Part shown: in pieces, positions 9,215 to 17,458 of the stretch
Numbering within the stretch: position 1 is the first letter of the stretch
How the letters are laid out: each line of letters starts with the position of its first letter
Source: a virus
Direction: 5' to 3' (one strand)
Virus record (IMG/VR): IMGVR_UViG_3300048062_000172
Coordinates: 1 to 28,819 of that record
DNA: 28,819 nucleotides
The notes under the pieces: generated by a model
Database searches by the model: none
The model's input: only the letters and a program-made list of their open reading frames with translations
Told to the model about the DNA's origin: nothing
Program-made: the position numbers and the translations under genes

Positions 9215-11034
9215 TATATAGCTTTCCTATTTTTAGCTTGAACCTTCGCAAAGATTGTATTTTTAACAGCTGGTTCGTCAAAGTATATTGATAACGCGGC
9301 CTTTTCACCTGTTTTAACAGAATCATCTACCATTGATCCGTCCGAATCTAGCCATCCTCCTCTGAATAATGCTACCTCTTCTTTTTCTAAAATTATATCA
9401 CCAAATGAATCTAAGTTAATTACATTTTCGGGTAAAGGAGCTCCAGGCTCAAAATTAACTTGAGAAGTAGTTACGTTTCTTTTAAAGAAAACCATTTTTT
9501 GTTTACCATTACCTATGTCTTTTAACACAGGTGTAGAAGGCGTAACAGTAACTGTCTCAGAAATATAATATCCTAGTCTTCTAGCTGTTTCTTCTTTTTC
9601 AGAAGTAAATTTTACGTTCACAGAATCTATTCCTTCTATTGCTTCTACTATGGCAACTATATCTGATTTTGGAAGGCGGTCTCTTCTAGTTATATTAATT
9701 AAATATTCTGCAACTTTAGATCTTATTTCAGTAGCAAGATTTGCTTTAGTATACCCTTCAAAATATCTTACTTTAATGTCCATTCTAAAAAATTGGGGTT
9801 TAGGATCCACGACCTTTACTTCTGTCGTTACCATCTGTCTTCCTGATTTTTCTAATAATCCTAAAATACCTTCTTTTTCTATTTCTGTAAAAAAGAATTC
9901 AGAAGTATCTAGAGAAAAATAGTCTTTATTATTTTGTAACTTTTTAAGAGTATTAGGTAACATAAATAGATAGATAACATTATCATCATCTAAATATCCA
10001 TCGTCAGTTGTATTATATGCGTCTAAATATGAAAACATACCATATCTTGATAGAAAATGCTCATAGTTATCTGGTGTTGCTAATACAAATGAGTGTGATT
10101 GTAATGGAGCAATCAGCTTTGTTAATTCAATATCTTCAGGGTTTGCTCCCATTTTAGGAGCTACTGTAAATTCAGATTCTAATAGTTCATTTAAATCATG
10201 TGTATTTCCTAGTGAATCTGTTCCTTCTGTCTTAAATTTAAACGATAGGTCTGCTCTTCCGTTTAAATTACCCATAGCTCCTTCAATTTTTAAATATTCT
10301 ACTTCTATTGTAGATCCCATTTCAGGAATTTCTCCAAAAGATCCATTTCCAAAATAAAGATCTAATCCTCCAGTTATACCCGTTCTTACGATATATCCTT
10401 GAGTATTTTTCTTCATGTCATATAGTGAATCGTATTTTGTCCAAAGTGCTGAGTTAACTTTTACCCTAACATCGCTATGATCTACCATTGATTTTGTAAT
10501 TACGTTAAAAGATTGAAAAGATTCTCCAGTTGAAGTAAGCTTTTGTGTTTCATATTCACCCTGAACAACGGGAGCATATATGTAATTTGAATTTGATTTT
10601 TCTAATCTAAATTGATCGTTACTAGTTCTTAGAGTATATTTAAGACCGTTATCTTTACATTCTATAGTAGCATTTGCTGGAATATTTAATGCATCTCCAG
10701 TGATATCGTCTAGATTAGAAACGCCTAATCTAAGTTTTATTTCACCAACGGCGGCAGCTCCTCTAAATGCATCATGACCAGCCAACCTAGATATTCCATA
10801 AATGGATTCAGGGTTTTGTGCTGTTAATATGTTTTGCTCTACTGTAGAATCTTCAATATAGAAGAATATTAATCTTCCTATTTCTGAAATGACATCTAGA
10901 ATCTGCGAAAAGGGAGAAGCTGTCGTAAAAGCACCTTGTACTTCCCCGTATATCCTACTAATATAGGATCTCACGTCTTCAATCATTTCACCAGCTTTAA
11001 TTCTGGATGTCGATAAAAATTTATTATCTGCCAT
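9214..11034 (-). CDS. Baseplate wedge protein gp6, baseplate J family (606 aa)
   Basis: Length and layout fit T4 gp6 (660 residues) and the baseplate J family. The N-terminus (residues about 10-75) has the usual long helix with SRIKAGEMIEDVRSYISRIY and FSQILDVISEIGRLIFFYIED. It continues into NPESIYGISRLAGHDAFRG, the loop-helix feature of these proteins. Residues about 90-270 are strand-rich, with GLDLYFGNGSFGEIPEMG, the FGDG/FGNG-type turn shared by many J proteins. The C-terminal part contains repeated helix-strand domains that would form the inter-wedge dimer ring. gp25 lies immediately upstream, exactly as in T4-like and P2-like baseplate operons. In the virion it forms the iris ring that opens on sheath contraction. 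Confidence is high. Confidence 0.9.
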   Translation of the reverse strand: MADNKFLSTSRIKAGEMIEDVRSYISRIYGEVQGAFTTASPFSQILDVISEIGRLIFFYIEDSTVEQNILTAQNPESIYGISRLAGHDAFRGAAAVGEIKLRLGVSNLDDITGDALNIPANATIECKDNGLKYTLRTSNDQFRLEKSNSNYIYAPVVQGEYETQKLTSTGESFQSFNVITKSMVDHSDVRVKVNSALWTKYDSLYDMKKNTQGYIVRTGITGGLDLYFGNGSFGEIPEMGSTIEVEYLKIEGAMGNLNGRADLSFKFKTEGTDSLGNTHDLNELLESEFTVAPKMGANPEDIELTKLIAPLQSHSFVLATPDNYEHFLSRYGMFSYLDAYNTTDDGYLDDDNVIYLFMLPNTLKKLQNNKDYFSLDTSEFFFTEIEKEGILGLLEKSGRQMVTTEVKVVDPKPQFFRMDIKVRYFEGYTKANLATEIRSKVAEYLINITRRDRLPKSDIVAIVEAIEGIDSVNVKFTSEKEETARRLGYYISETVTVTPSTPVLKDIGNGKQKMVFFKRNVTTSQVNFEPGAPLPENVINLDSFGDIILEKEEVALFRGGWLDSDGSMVDDSVKTGEKAALSIYFDEPAVKNTIFAKVQAKNRKAI

Positions 11035-11051
11035 TTTTAATTTTAGTTTTA

Positions 11052-11405
11052 TTATACATAAACACCTAGTTGATATCTATTATCAATTCTTATGTCTACA
11101 AACACCATGTGTCTATCAACTTCTTTTGTGAAATCGACATCTACTGTGACGTTAAATTTACTAGCTAAGGGAACATATTTATAAATTTGCTCAGCAACTA
11201 CTTTTTTAAGTAAATAATCATTATAACTCAAAGAGTATACGTAATCTTCTAAATTTGCACCAAATTCAGGTTCACCTAAAACATCTCCTCTTCTTGTAAA
11301 AAGAACAGTTTCTATCTGTGTCATTAATCTAGCTAAATCAGAATTAATTTCTAACGTAGAAGGATTAAATCCGGGATCACCTTTTGCTTTTATATAAAAC
11401 TCCAT
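11052..11405 (-). CDS. Baseplate wedge protein gp25 (GPW/gp25 family, 117 aa)
   Basis: A short protein of the size of T4 gp25 (132 residues). Residues 44-57 contain GEPEFGANLEDYVY, the conserved GEPxFG...L..Y/F signature of the GPW/gp25 family that precedes a helix reading into LLKKVVAEQI. The C-terminal strands (VTVDVDFTKE, VFVDIRID) complete the alpha/beta fold. The protein joins the core wedge bundle with gp6 and gp7 and nucleates sheath assembly. It is followed directly by gp6, with an 17-base A/T spacer. Note that a family match does not imply lysozyme activity: older databases sometimes label this family 'lysozyme' by name only. Confidence 0.93.
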   Translation of the reverse strand: MEFYIKAKGDPGFNPSTLEINSDLARLMTQIETVLFTRRGDVLGEPEFGANLEDYVYSLSYNDYLLKKVVAEQIYKYVPLASKFNVTVDVDFTKEVDRHMVFVDIRIDNRYQLGVYV

Positions 11406-11421
11406 TTAACTATATATTCTA

Positions 11422-12255
11422 TTACGAGTGCATCATCCAATCAGTGCCCTCATCTGTTTTTATTTCTTCAATTACAGCCTCTAGTTCTCCTTCACCTAGG
11501 CCTTGAATTGCATCGGCATTAACTTCAATATTTCCAGGTAATGCAAACCCAAATATACTTAGCTTTTGACCTAATGAAATTTTAATTTTTGCGGCGCAAT
11601 ATCTAAAAAAGGCCTCATCTTCAAAAAGTGCACATTCTGGAATAGTTTCATATACTTCCAATATAATGTCTCTATTGGGAGTTTCTCCTGTAAATTTAAT
11701 TTCATGGGTTAATTGATTATAGTGATAACCTATTGGATTTTCTAAAATCTGTCTAGCTAAGTCAAAAAAGCTTTCATTAATTACATAATATTGTAAGTTT
11801 TCTGCAGCATCTACTACGCCATCTCCGCTAAACATACCAGTATACATCATTCTTTCGATCGCAAAATCACCTTGTGAAAATCTAATATCTGTTCCACCTG
11901 CATATTTAGATCCTGTTTCAAAACAGCCGTACACCGAATATACTTCTCCGCCTCCTGTTGTTGGGTCCATTGTAGGAAGAGTAAATGTTCTTTTATTTTT
12001 AAAGTATGTCGTATTAAATAATTCCTTAGGAAGAACCATAAAGTTTTCCTTCATAGAATATTCATAGTTTTTATAAAACCATTTCTTTGCTCTTTTAACA
12101 ATATTTTGAACTTCTGATTTTGGAAGATTCATAGGAATCATACAAGACCCTGTTACTTCTGATGCTAATTCATTTACAAAATTATTAAAACACTCCGTAT
12201 CCCATGAAGGTGGAGTCGTTAAATCAGATTGATTACCTATTATATTATCGCTCAT
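11422..12255 (-). CDS. Virion structural protein of unknown role (277 aa)
   Basis: Not assigned to a family with confidence. The N-terminal half has an amphipathic helical region (IVKRAKKWFYKNYEYSMKE) followed by strands. The middle is Gly/Asp-rich with aromatic residues (IERMMYTGMFSGDG). The C-terminus contains YHYNQLTHEIKFTGE, a strand that in some phage structural proteins belongs to an adaptor-like beta-barrel, and an acidic tail (EGELEAVIEEIKTDEG). It sits between the amidoligase-like gene and gp25, at the head of the wedge group, so it could be a neck, baseplate or tail-completion component. No membrane segment, Cys cluster or catalytic motif is visible. Confidence 0.65.
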   Translation of the reverse strand: MSDNIIGNQSDLTTPPSWDTECFNNFVNELASEVTGSCMIPMNLPKSEVQNIVKRAKKWFYKNYEYSMKENFMVLPKELFNTTYFKNKRTFTLPTMDPTTGGGEVYSVYGCFETGSKYAGGTDIRFSQGDFAIERMMYTGMFSGDGVVDAAENLQYYVINESFFDLARQILENPIGYHYNQLTHEIKFTGETPNRDIILEVYETIPECALFEDEAFFRYCAAKIKISLGQKLSIFGFALPGNIEVNADAIQGLGEGELEAVIEEIKTDEGTDWMMHS

Positions 12256-12271
12256 TTTATTTTAATTATTT

Positions 12272-13570
12272 TTAAACTTCTGTATAAAGTATTTTTTCTG
12301 TTTCAGTGCTAAACTGTGCCGTTTTCTTATCGTATTTTCCATCTCTAAATATACCACCTTCCATTTTACCTTTCATCATACCACTACCATATATGTAGCA
12401 ATCCTTTAATACACATGTTTGATGGACGTATGAACTTTCTAATTTAGAAGAATTTACCTGACTAGATTGATAAAAATTAGATGAATGAATATCTGATCCG
12501 TTTACATCACAGCTAAAGAAATCACATTCTGTAAATTCGCCTCTAAGAAAACACCTAACAAATTCGTATCCTCTTAAATCCACACAATAAGGAAGATTAC
12601 CTCCCTCAACTTGAATTGTCCCATTGTCAGAATCATAGTTAATGTGCCCAGCATTTAATTCACCATGTGTGAAAAGCGTCAAAACTCTTTCTCTAATATT
12701 AGGCCAATGTAAATCTATTATTTTTTCATTGTCTTTAAGATCAACGGTTAGTTTTACCTTGCCATTCCATCCCTTATCGATATTTCTCCAATCAGATCTA
12801 CTTTTTATAATTTTTTCATTTTTAGAAAGAATTTTTCTAAGCTCTATTGCATTTAACGGTGTAAATGAAGTTGTTGAAGTGCTATCCCATAGTTGAGATA
12901 TAAATAGCTCTAACATTTGCAATATCTTAGAAGTTTTCTTTTCCCAATCAGCACCACCCAAATATCTAAATTCTAAATAGTTTTTGTGTCTTTTTTCAAA
13001 GTTAACTCCATAATATTTAGAATCTGGAAATGTAAAATTACTAGGTGTAATATTTAAACCATCAAAGAAATAAGTGTCAGATTTTGGTAAAATAAATTTA
13101 ATTGATTTGGCGTAAGCTGAATCCTTTCTTTCAGGAAAAAACTTGAATACTTGACTTTCTTTAAAATCTAAAATAAATTTAAGAACATTCATTTTAGAAA
13201 TTCTGTGTTTATTTTCTATTTTATTAGTATCGAATGAAAGATTTAAATGAATAGAACTTCTATCATTAGTATATCCATTTTCTTCTATCCATTTACATAC
13301 CTTGATAATCATCATTCTACCTGAATGATATGGCTGTGCACCAGTTACAAGTTCCATAAGCTTTTCACCTCCACTCATATCTGGTTCTATTTTGAACTCA
13401 TCTCTAGTAACCTCAAAATCACTATGCGCCTTAGATTCTACTCTAATCTTTTTACCTAAAAGACTAGCCAGTTCTTTGGCGGTATCGTCTATGGACTTGT
13501 TCGAATAAAATTCAAATTCTACCCCGATAAGAGCATTCTCCAATATTTTAGAGTTATTGATGTTGTTCAT
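12272..13570 (-). CDS. Amidoligase-like enzyme (COOH-NH2 ligase fold) with C-terminal pentapeptide-repeat-like tail (432 aa)
   Basis: Residues 15-23 (IGVEFEFYS) give the G-x-E-x-E strand that opens the Amidoligase_2 family. Residues 61-80 (IEPDMSGGEKLMELVTG) fit the family's D-G-S...E-(L/I)-V-(T/S) active-site region. SSIHLNLSF (105-113) fits its G-x-H-x-N/H-x strand, and YLEFRYLGG (198-206) fits its (T/Y)-x-E-F-R strand. Such enzymes have a glutamine-synthetase-like fold and form amide bonds in an ATP-dependent way, commonly on peptides. Residues about 330-412 (for example VDLRGYEFVRC, GEFTECDFFSCDVNGSD, SSNFYQSSQVNSSK) have the five-residue periodicity of pentapeptide-repeat beta-helices, with several cysteines. 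The gene follows an intrinsic terminator and a promoter-like TATAAATC. Substrate is unknown; a modifying enzyme acting on a virion or host protein is one possibility. Confidence 0.68.
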   Translation of the reverse strand: MNNINNSKILENALIGVEFEFYSNKSIDDTAKELASLLGKKIRVESKAHSDFEVTRDEFKIEPDMSGGEKLMELVTGAQPYHSGRMMIIKVCKWIEENGYTNDRSSIHLNLSFDTNKIENKHRISKMNVLKFILDFKESQVFKFFPERKDSAYAKSIKFILPKSDTYFFDGLNITPSNFTFPDSKYYGVNFEKRHKNYLEFRYLGGADWEKKTSKILQMLELFISQLWDSTSTTSFTPLNAIELRKILSKNEKIIKSRSDWRNIDKGWNGKVKLTVDLKDNEKIIDLHWPNIRERVLTLFTHGELNAGHINYDSDNGTIQVEGGNLPYCVDLRGYEFVRCFLRGEFTECDFFSCDVNGSDIHSSNFYQSSQVNSSKLESSYVHQTCVLKDCYIYGSGMMKGKMEGGIFRDGKYDKKTAQFSTETEKILYTEV

Positions 13571-13594
13571 TTACGTAATTATATAACTTAAGTT

Positions 13595-13606
13595 GATTTA
13601 TATATC
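13595..13606 (-). promoter_or_regulatory. Putative late promoter (-10-like TATAAATC)
   Basis: On the minus strand this reads GATATATAAATC. It contains TATAAATC, one base from the T4 late-promoter core TATAAATA. It lies 25 bases upstream of the amidoligase-like start and just downstream of the S1-gene terminator, so a fresh promoter is needed here if the gene is to be made efficiently. It also carries the GATATATA junction motif. It is a sequence-pattern call only. Confidence 0.45.
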
Positions 13607-13620
13607 TCTCTTAGATACTC

Positions 13621-13632
13621 TTTCACGTGAAA
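13621..13632. promoter_or_regulatory. Perfect 12-bp palindrome TTTCACGTGAAA
   Basis: TTTCACGTGAAA equals its own reverse complement. It lies between the terminator stem and the putative promoter of the amidoligase-like gene. It could be a dimer-binding operator, or the foot of the terminator's T-tract could explain part of it (bases 13631-13632 belong to the stem). No second copy was noticed elsewhere in the window. Confidence 0.25.
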
Positions 13633-13658
13633 AAGCCCGATACATTGACCGGGCTTTT
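13631..13658 (-). terminator. Intrinsic terminator after the S1-like gene
   Basis: On the minus strand the RNA reads AAAAGCCCG, a ten-base loop, then CGGGCTTTTT. This is a nine-pair stem with a GC-rich core and a downstream U run. It begins 21 bases after the S1-like stop codon. GC-rich stems are rare in this AT-rich window, which strengthens the call. Confidence 0.9.
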
Positions 13659-13678
13659 AAAATTAATAATAATCTGTA

Positions 13679-14965
13679 TTATAATTTAAGAAATACCTTT
13701 CTGGTATCTTCTTCAACTCTAATAATTTGAACTGTAATATCGGCGCCTTTAGATATTTCTTTAATGTCGATATTATCTGGAAATTCTGAAACATGTAATA
13801 AACCTACTACACCTTCTTCAACCTCAACAAATAGACCATAATCTTTAGTAGACTTTACCTTTCCGATAACTTCTGTCTTTTTATTATATCTTTGTGAAAT
13901 ACCTTCCCATGGGTCTATTTTCTTTTCAGCTGGAGAACCCTGTACAAGTGTTATTTTTCTTTCGTTAATAACTTCTTTTACATAAAAATTAATTTCAGAA
14001 CCCGGTTCTAACGTTCTTTCTCTATGTAATTTTGCAGTTTCTTTATCTAAATCATTAACATGTATCATGCCCGTTAAACATCCTTCAAATTCTACAAAGA
14101 CACCATATTTTGCGGAACCTGTGACATGGCCTGTTCTTTCTACTGAAATATCTTCTTGTATTTCTTTAATCTTATTAGGAATTAAGGCTCTTAAATAAGC
14201 TCTATGAGAAACTACAACAGTTCCTTTTTCTTCAGAATAACTTACTGGAACTACATACATATCTGTTCCAATAATAGATTCAAAGTCGTGTAATTTATTA
14301 ACTCCAGCTAAGGAACCTGGCATAAAACAATCTACACCTTGGACTTGTACAATATATCCTCCACCTGGAATCATTTTAATAACTGTTCCGCTATACGCTG
14401 TATTTCCTTCATTTATAGATTCTACAATTTCTCTTACCACCTTTGTTTTTAGACCGGCGGCAACTGATCCTACCATATACCTTTTGACGTTCATAGATTT
14501 ATCAGCTATTAACTGTACGTCTACTTCTACGCCTGTTTGTAATAATTCTCTTACCTCTGCGGTTTCTCTAGATAAGTCTACATATATTAGTTCCCTATAA
14601 CCTACATCGATGGATGCCCAGTCTGAGTCTACTCCATAAACTTTTCCAGTGTAACTTGAACCCAGTTTTAAATTATATTGTGTATTAGAAGTTAATGAAT
14701 AACCCTCCATTAAGTCTAGTAATTCTTGGGCATAAGGTTCCCTACTATAAACTTTAACACCGGGAGGTGCCTTAACATGTGGGTTTGGTTTTCTAAATTT
14801 AGTTGGACAATCTGCTTCGTAAGCTTCCCAGTTAAAATCTTCAAGTGGTTCTGGGGAATTTAAAAGGCTTTCATCTTTTGAAGTTTCTTCGATTTTTACT
14901 TCTACTTCTTGTGTTTTTGTAGAGATTCTTTGTCTCTTTTGTTTAATTGTTGTCTTTGTTGACAT
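13679..14965 (-). CDS. Ribosomal protein S1-like RNA-binding protein, four S1 domains (428 aa)
   Basis: After a charged N-terminal extension (residues 1-95) come four S1/OB domains at about 98-165, 187-255, 275-343 and 362-428. Domains 3 and 4 are the clearest: VTGSAKYGVFVEFEGCLTGM and IGKVKSTKDYGLFVEVEEG followed by VGLLHVSEF, the classic G-x-V-x(3)-D-Y/F-G-x-F-V-E and G-L-x-H-V-S-E pattern. Residues 350-360 (IDPWEGISQRY) match the inter-domain linker of bacterial S1 (N/D-P-W). VVVSHRAYLRA at the end of domain 2 fits the S1 'V-x-L-S-x-R' strand. S1 binds single-stranded mRNA leaders on the 30S subunit. Bacterial S1 usually has six domains, and this copy has four. It is a monocistronic-looking gene with its own promoter-like element and terminator. 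A role in recruiting phage mRNAs is inferred. Confidence 0.88.
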   Translation of the reverse strand: MSTKTTIKQKRQRISTKTQEVEVKIEETSKDESLLNSPEPLEDFNWEAYEADCPTKFRKPNPHVKAPPGVKVYSREPYAQELLDLMEGYSLTSNTQYNLKLGSSYTGKVYGVDSDWASIDVGYRELIYVDLSRETAEVRELLQTGVEVDVQLIADKSMNVKRYMVGSVAAGLKTKVVREIVESINEGNTAYSGTVIKMIPGGGYIVQVQGVDCFMPGSLAGVNKLHDFESIIGTDMYVVPVSYSEEKGTVVVSHRAYLRALIPNKIKEIQEDISVERTGHVTGSAKYGVFVEFEGCLTGMIHVNDLDKETAKLHRERTLEPGSEINFYVKEVINERKITLVQGSPAEKKIDPWEGISQRYNKKTEVIGKVKSTKDYGLFVEVEEGVVGLLHVSEFPDNIDIKEISKGADITVQIIRVEEDTRKVFLKL

Positions 14966-15003
14966 TTAATTTTGTTTTTAAAAGGTTAATGTATGTTTTA
15001 CTT

Positions 15004-15013
15004 GTTATATATC
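15004..15013 (-). promoter_or_regulatory. Putative late promoter of the S1-like gene
   Basis: The minus strand reads GATATATAAC, in the 46-base gap before the S1-like start and overlapping the stop of the 571-residue gene by two bases. It shares the GATATATA core with two other junctions in the window. The distance to the start codon (about 39 bases) suits a -10 element. Confidence 0.4.
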
Positions 15014-16727
15014 AAATTACGGTGGCGTCAAATCCTATCATCGGAATGTATGGAACAGTTCCTGCAGGAATACCTCCAAGGTAAATAAATTTCATCTCGC
15101 TAAGGTGTGTAAAATAAGAATACGCAAGCGCCTTAGCCACCGCAGCCGCAGCTCCAGCCCTATCTAATCCATAATCTTTTCCAGAATTAAGTGCTCTTCG
15201 TATATTGTCTGCTAATTTTTTTTGATTTCCGTAACTAACTCCTATGTATTTTCCGCCCAAAGGGGGAACAGAAGAACATGGTGGAGTTGGTGCAGAAGTT
15301 GCAAAAGGCTGTAATTTTGCGTCCTTCCAGTATTTAAGAGTTGCCTTTGCAAGTTCTTTATATGGATCGTCTTTACTACCTCCCTCTGCCAACATCGCAG
15401 CTTCTAATCCTAATTCAACTATTAAGGTATTTCTAATTTGTTTTGCAACAGTACCAGTTTTGGACATATCTATATTCACTATAGAATCTGTGCCTTCGTC
15501 TGACTCTGTTAATGGACACCCAAACCATTTTTTTCTTAATTCAGTTTTAATAAAGGCTTGATCGAGCTTACTTTTTCTTTGACCGTACTCTTTAGTTCCG
15601 TTCCATGTAAATTCTGAAATAACATTTGTAGTTAATATGGGTGGCATTTGTGGATTTTCGTCGTAAGGTTCCTGTATTTTTAAGTTAGTTAATTTAAAAG
15701 GGTATCTAACTTTCATTTTTTCACCTGGTTCCATTTCTTCATAATTCTCAGGTAATTCGTTATCGAATGGCCATGGATATTTAATAGGCTGCGTAGCATC
15801 CGCCTTCACAGCTCTTTCATGCCATATTGTAGTTCTATTAATAGTTCCATTGGTACTTGTTGCCCATGTAGCATCTTCATCCAGGGGATGTGCCTTCATT
15901 ATTTCTTCATGAACGTATTTTGCAATTAACCTATGAAATTCTCCATTCCTATTACCGGTGTTATTTGTAATTCCAACTTCCCTTTGAAAATCATTCCAAC
16001 TCCAGTCAAGTTTTTTTAACTCATTGATAGCTGAAGTCCTATTTGCCTTCCTGTCATTAATAACTGCTGTCGTTGCACCTCCCACCGTTCCATTGGTATT
16101 TGAAGTATGTCTATTTTTTTCAAATTTATCTAGCCAAACTAAAAAATCGTATCTTTTATCTTTGTCAGTAATATCTTCAAATTGCATCAATAGTCTGGTT
16201 GCAAAAATTCTAGCTAACTCATCTGCACTTTCTTTTCCATCTAGGCGATGAAATTCAAAATACTTAAATCTATATAGATCTTCTGCTTCGTCGTCTTTAT
16301 ACTCCTCTAAATACTTATCAAGTTCTTCAGTAGGCTGATATTGTATACCTCCTCCAATTTCTCCTTCTAATTTATTATATGCGGGATCACTATCCTTTCC
16401 AGCGATACTTAATCTAGATCCAGCTCCGGCTGCACTTGCAAGCCATGCTGCAATTCCTAATTTTTCTTCTTCGGTATCAGGAGATACCATTACAGGTTCT
16501 CCTTTTTCAAAAAGGTCTGTAAACCATTGTTCATAGCTTGAAATAAATGCAGATTCTCCGGGTGAAGATTCATGAATGGCTGTTCCAGGAACACATGTTG
16601 CAAAGGTTTTAACAGCTGCTAAATATTCATTAGCTAATTTATTACCAAAATCTCCTGCTGTGTCTGGAGTTTGTTCTAGAAGAATTTTGGTTACGTTTGT
16701 TATAAATGTTGGCCAAAGTGCAGTCAT
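15012..16727 (-). CDS. Tail/baseplate-associated protein of unknown function (571 aa)
   Basis: No family recognised. The N-terminus begins MTALWPTFITNVTKILLEQ, an amphipathic helix. The central part is rich in Asp, Glu, Asn and aromatic residues with helical stretches (DLYRFKYFEFHRLDGKESADEL). The C-terminus carries an Ala-rich helix (DRAGAAAAVAKALAYSYF) and a hydrophobic end (GGIPAGTVPYIPMIGFDATVI). Cysteines are few and I see no lysozyme Glu-x8-Asp-x5-Thr signature. It starts 2 bases after the OB-fold spike gene and is probably co-transcribed. Since the spike here lacks a lysozyme domain, this neighbour could supply an accessory function at the hub, but that is only position-based. The A/T leader supports the start. 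Confidence 0.7.
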   Translation of the reverse strand: MTALWPTFITNVTKILLEQTPDTAGDFGNKLANEYLAAVKTFATCVPGTAIHESSPGESAFISSYEQWFTDLFEKGEPVMVSPDTEEEKLGIAAWLASAAGAGSRLSIAGKDSDPAYNKLEGEIGGGIQYQPTEELDKYLEEYKDDEAEDLYRFKYFEFHRLDGKESADELARIFATRLLMQFEDITDKDKRYDFLVWLDKFEKNRHTSNTNGTVGGATTAVINDRKANRTSAINELKKLDWSWNDFQREVGITNNTGNRNGEFHRLIAKYVHEEIMKAHPLDEDATWATSTNGTINRTTIWHERAVKADATQPIKYPWPFDNELPENYEEMEPGEKMKVRYPFKLTNLKIQEPYDENPQMPPILTTNVISEFTWNGTKEYGQRKSKLDQAFIKTELRKKWFGCPLTESDEGTDSIVNIDMSKTGTVAKQIRNTLIVELGLEAAMLAEGGSKDDPYKELAKATLKYWKDAKLQPFATSAPTPPCSSVPPLGGKYIGVSYGNQKKLADNIRRALNSGKDYGLDRAGAAAAVAKALAYSYFTHLSEMKFIYLGGIPAGTVPYIPMIGFDATVI

Positions 16728-16729
16728 TC

Positions 16730-17455
16730 TTATTTATTTTCTTGTTGATAATCAGGGTGTTTACTTTTCAAAGATGCAACGCCTGATGGGGTAGGCGGCA
16801 ATGAGACTGCGGTTCCTGATGGACCAACACCGGTCGGATGTATATGGTTTTCGAAAAGGGTTAAATACTCATCTAACCATGCTTCTAGAGATTTACCTCT
16901 TACAGCTGGTTCAGATGTGTCTTCTCCTTCTTCACCCGTATTACTTAAATATACATTTCCTGAATCTAAAAATACTCTCGCTTCGGTTGAGATTTTTATA
17001 TCACCTGCTTCGTCGATTTGAATTATAGGTCTTTCTTTTGCACCACTTCCTCTGGTAATTACCAAACCATCTTCTTCTGAATGATAGATTCTTACATTTC
17101 TTTCAGCATCATATACTAAACTAATTACATTTTCAGCATTGCCAGCGCCGTCTAATATATCTGCCTTAAGGTCTTTGTTCTGATCGATGTGAAACCAATA
17201 TTCAGGATGATATAGGTTTCCATTATCAAATCTAGCGGAAACAATATCTCCTATTCTTGGAACATGATGTGAACCTACTGCGTCTCTATTCATGGGAGTT
17301 GCCCATGGAATAGCATCATCTGGTAAATTATCAAACTTTCCCAAAACTTTAACCTTACATCTACCTAGCTTAAGAGGATCGACATTATCGATTACTTCTC
17401 CTAACCAGTGAGTGTCTCTAAGGTTATCAGTATTTAATTCTTTTTCAGTTGACAT
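16730..17455 (-). CDS. Baseplate spike / hub OB-fold protein, gp5/gpV-like (241 aa)
   Basis: Residues 16-90 are the OB-fold domain of the gp5/gpV/VgrG family: HWLGEVIDNVDPLKLGRCKV, then PWATPMNRDAVGSHHVPRIGD and VSARFDNGNLYHPEYWF. The family pattern is G-x-V..D-P...G-R-V-x-V, then P-W...P...G, then P-x-x-G-D-x-V-x-V-x-F-x-x-G. The C-terminal part (182-214) contains SLEAWLDEYLTLFENHIHPT and GVGPSG, a motif of phage baseplate assembly V proteins and a frequent lead into the trimeric spike. T4 gp5 is 575 residues with a lysozyme domain and a long beta-helix. Here neither is present, so this is a minimal spike. It lies between the tube-junction gene and the 571-residue gene. Confidence 0.82.
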   Translation of the reverse strand: MSTEKELNTDNLRDTHWLGEVIDNVDPLKLGRCKVKVLGKFDNLPDDAIPWATPMNRDAVGSHHVPRIGDIVSARFDNGNLYHPEYWFHIDQNKDLKADILDGAGNAENVISLVYDAERNVRIYHSEEDGLVITRGSGAKERPIIQIDEAGDIKISTEARVFLDSGNVYLSNTGEEGEDTSEPAVRGKSLEAWLDEYLTLFENHIHPTGVGPSGTAVSLPPTPSGVASLKSKHPDYQQENK

Positions 17456-17458
17456 GTA

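Noticed and set aside
11052-11405. Lysozyme activity for the gp25-like protein
   Set aside because: The name 'gp25 lysozyme' is historical; the family is a structural wedge component and no catalytic residues are visible.
15012-16727. Possible internal duplication of the 571-residue protein (FATCVP near the N-terminus and FATSAP near the C-terminus)
   Set aside because: The similarity is confined to a few residues and does not extend to flanking helices.
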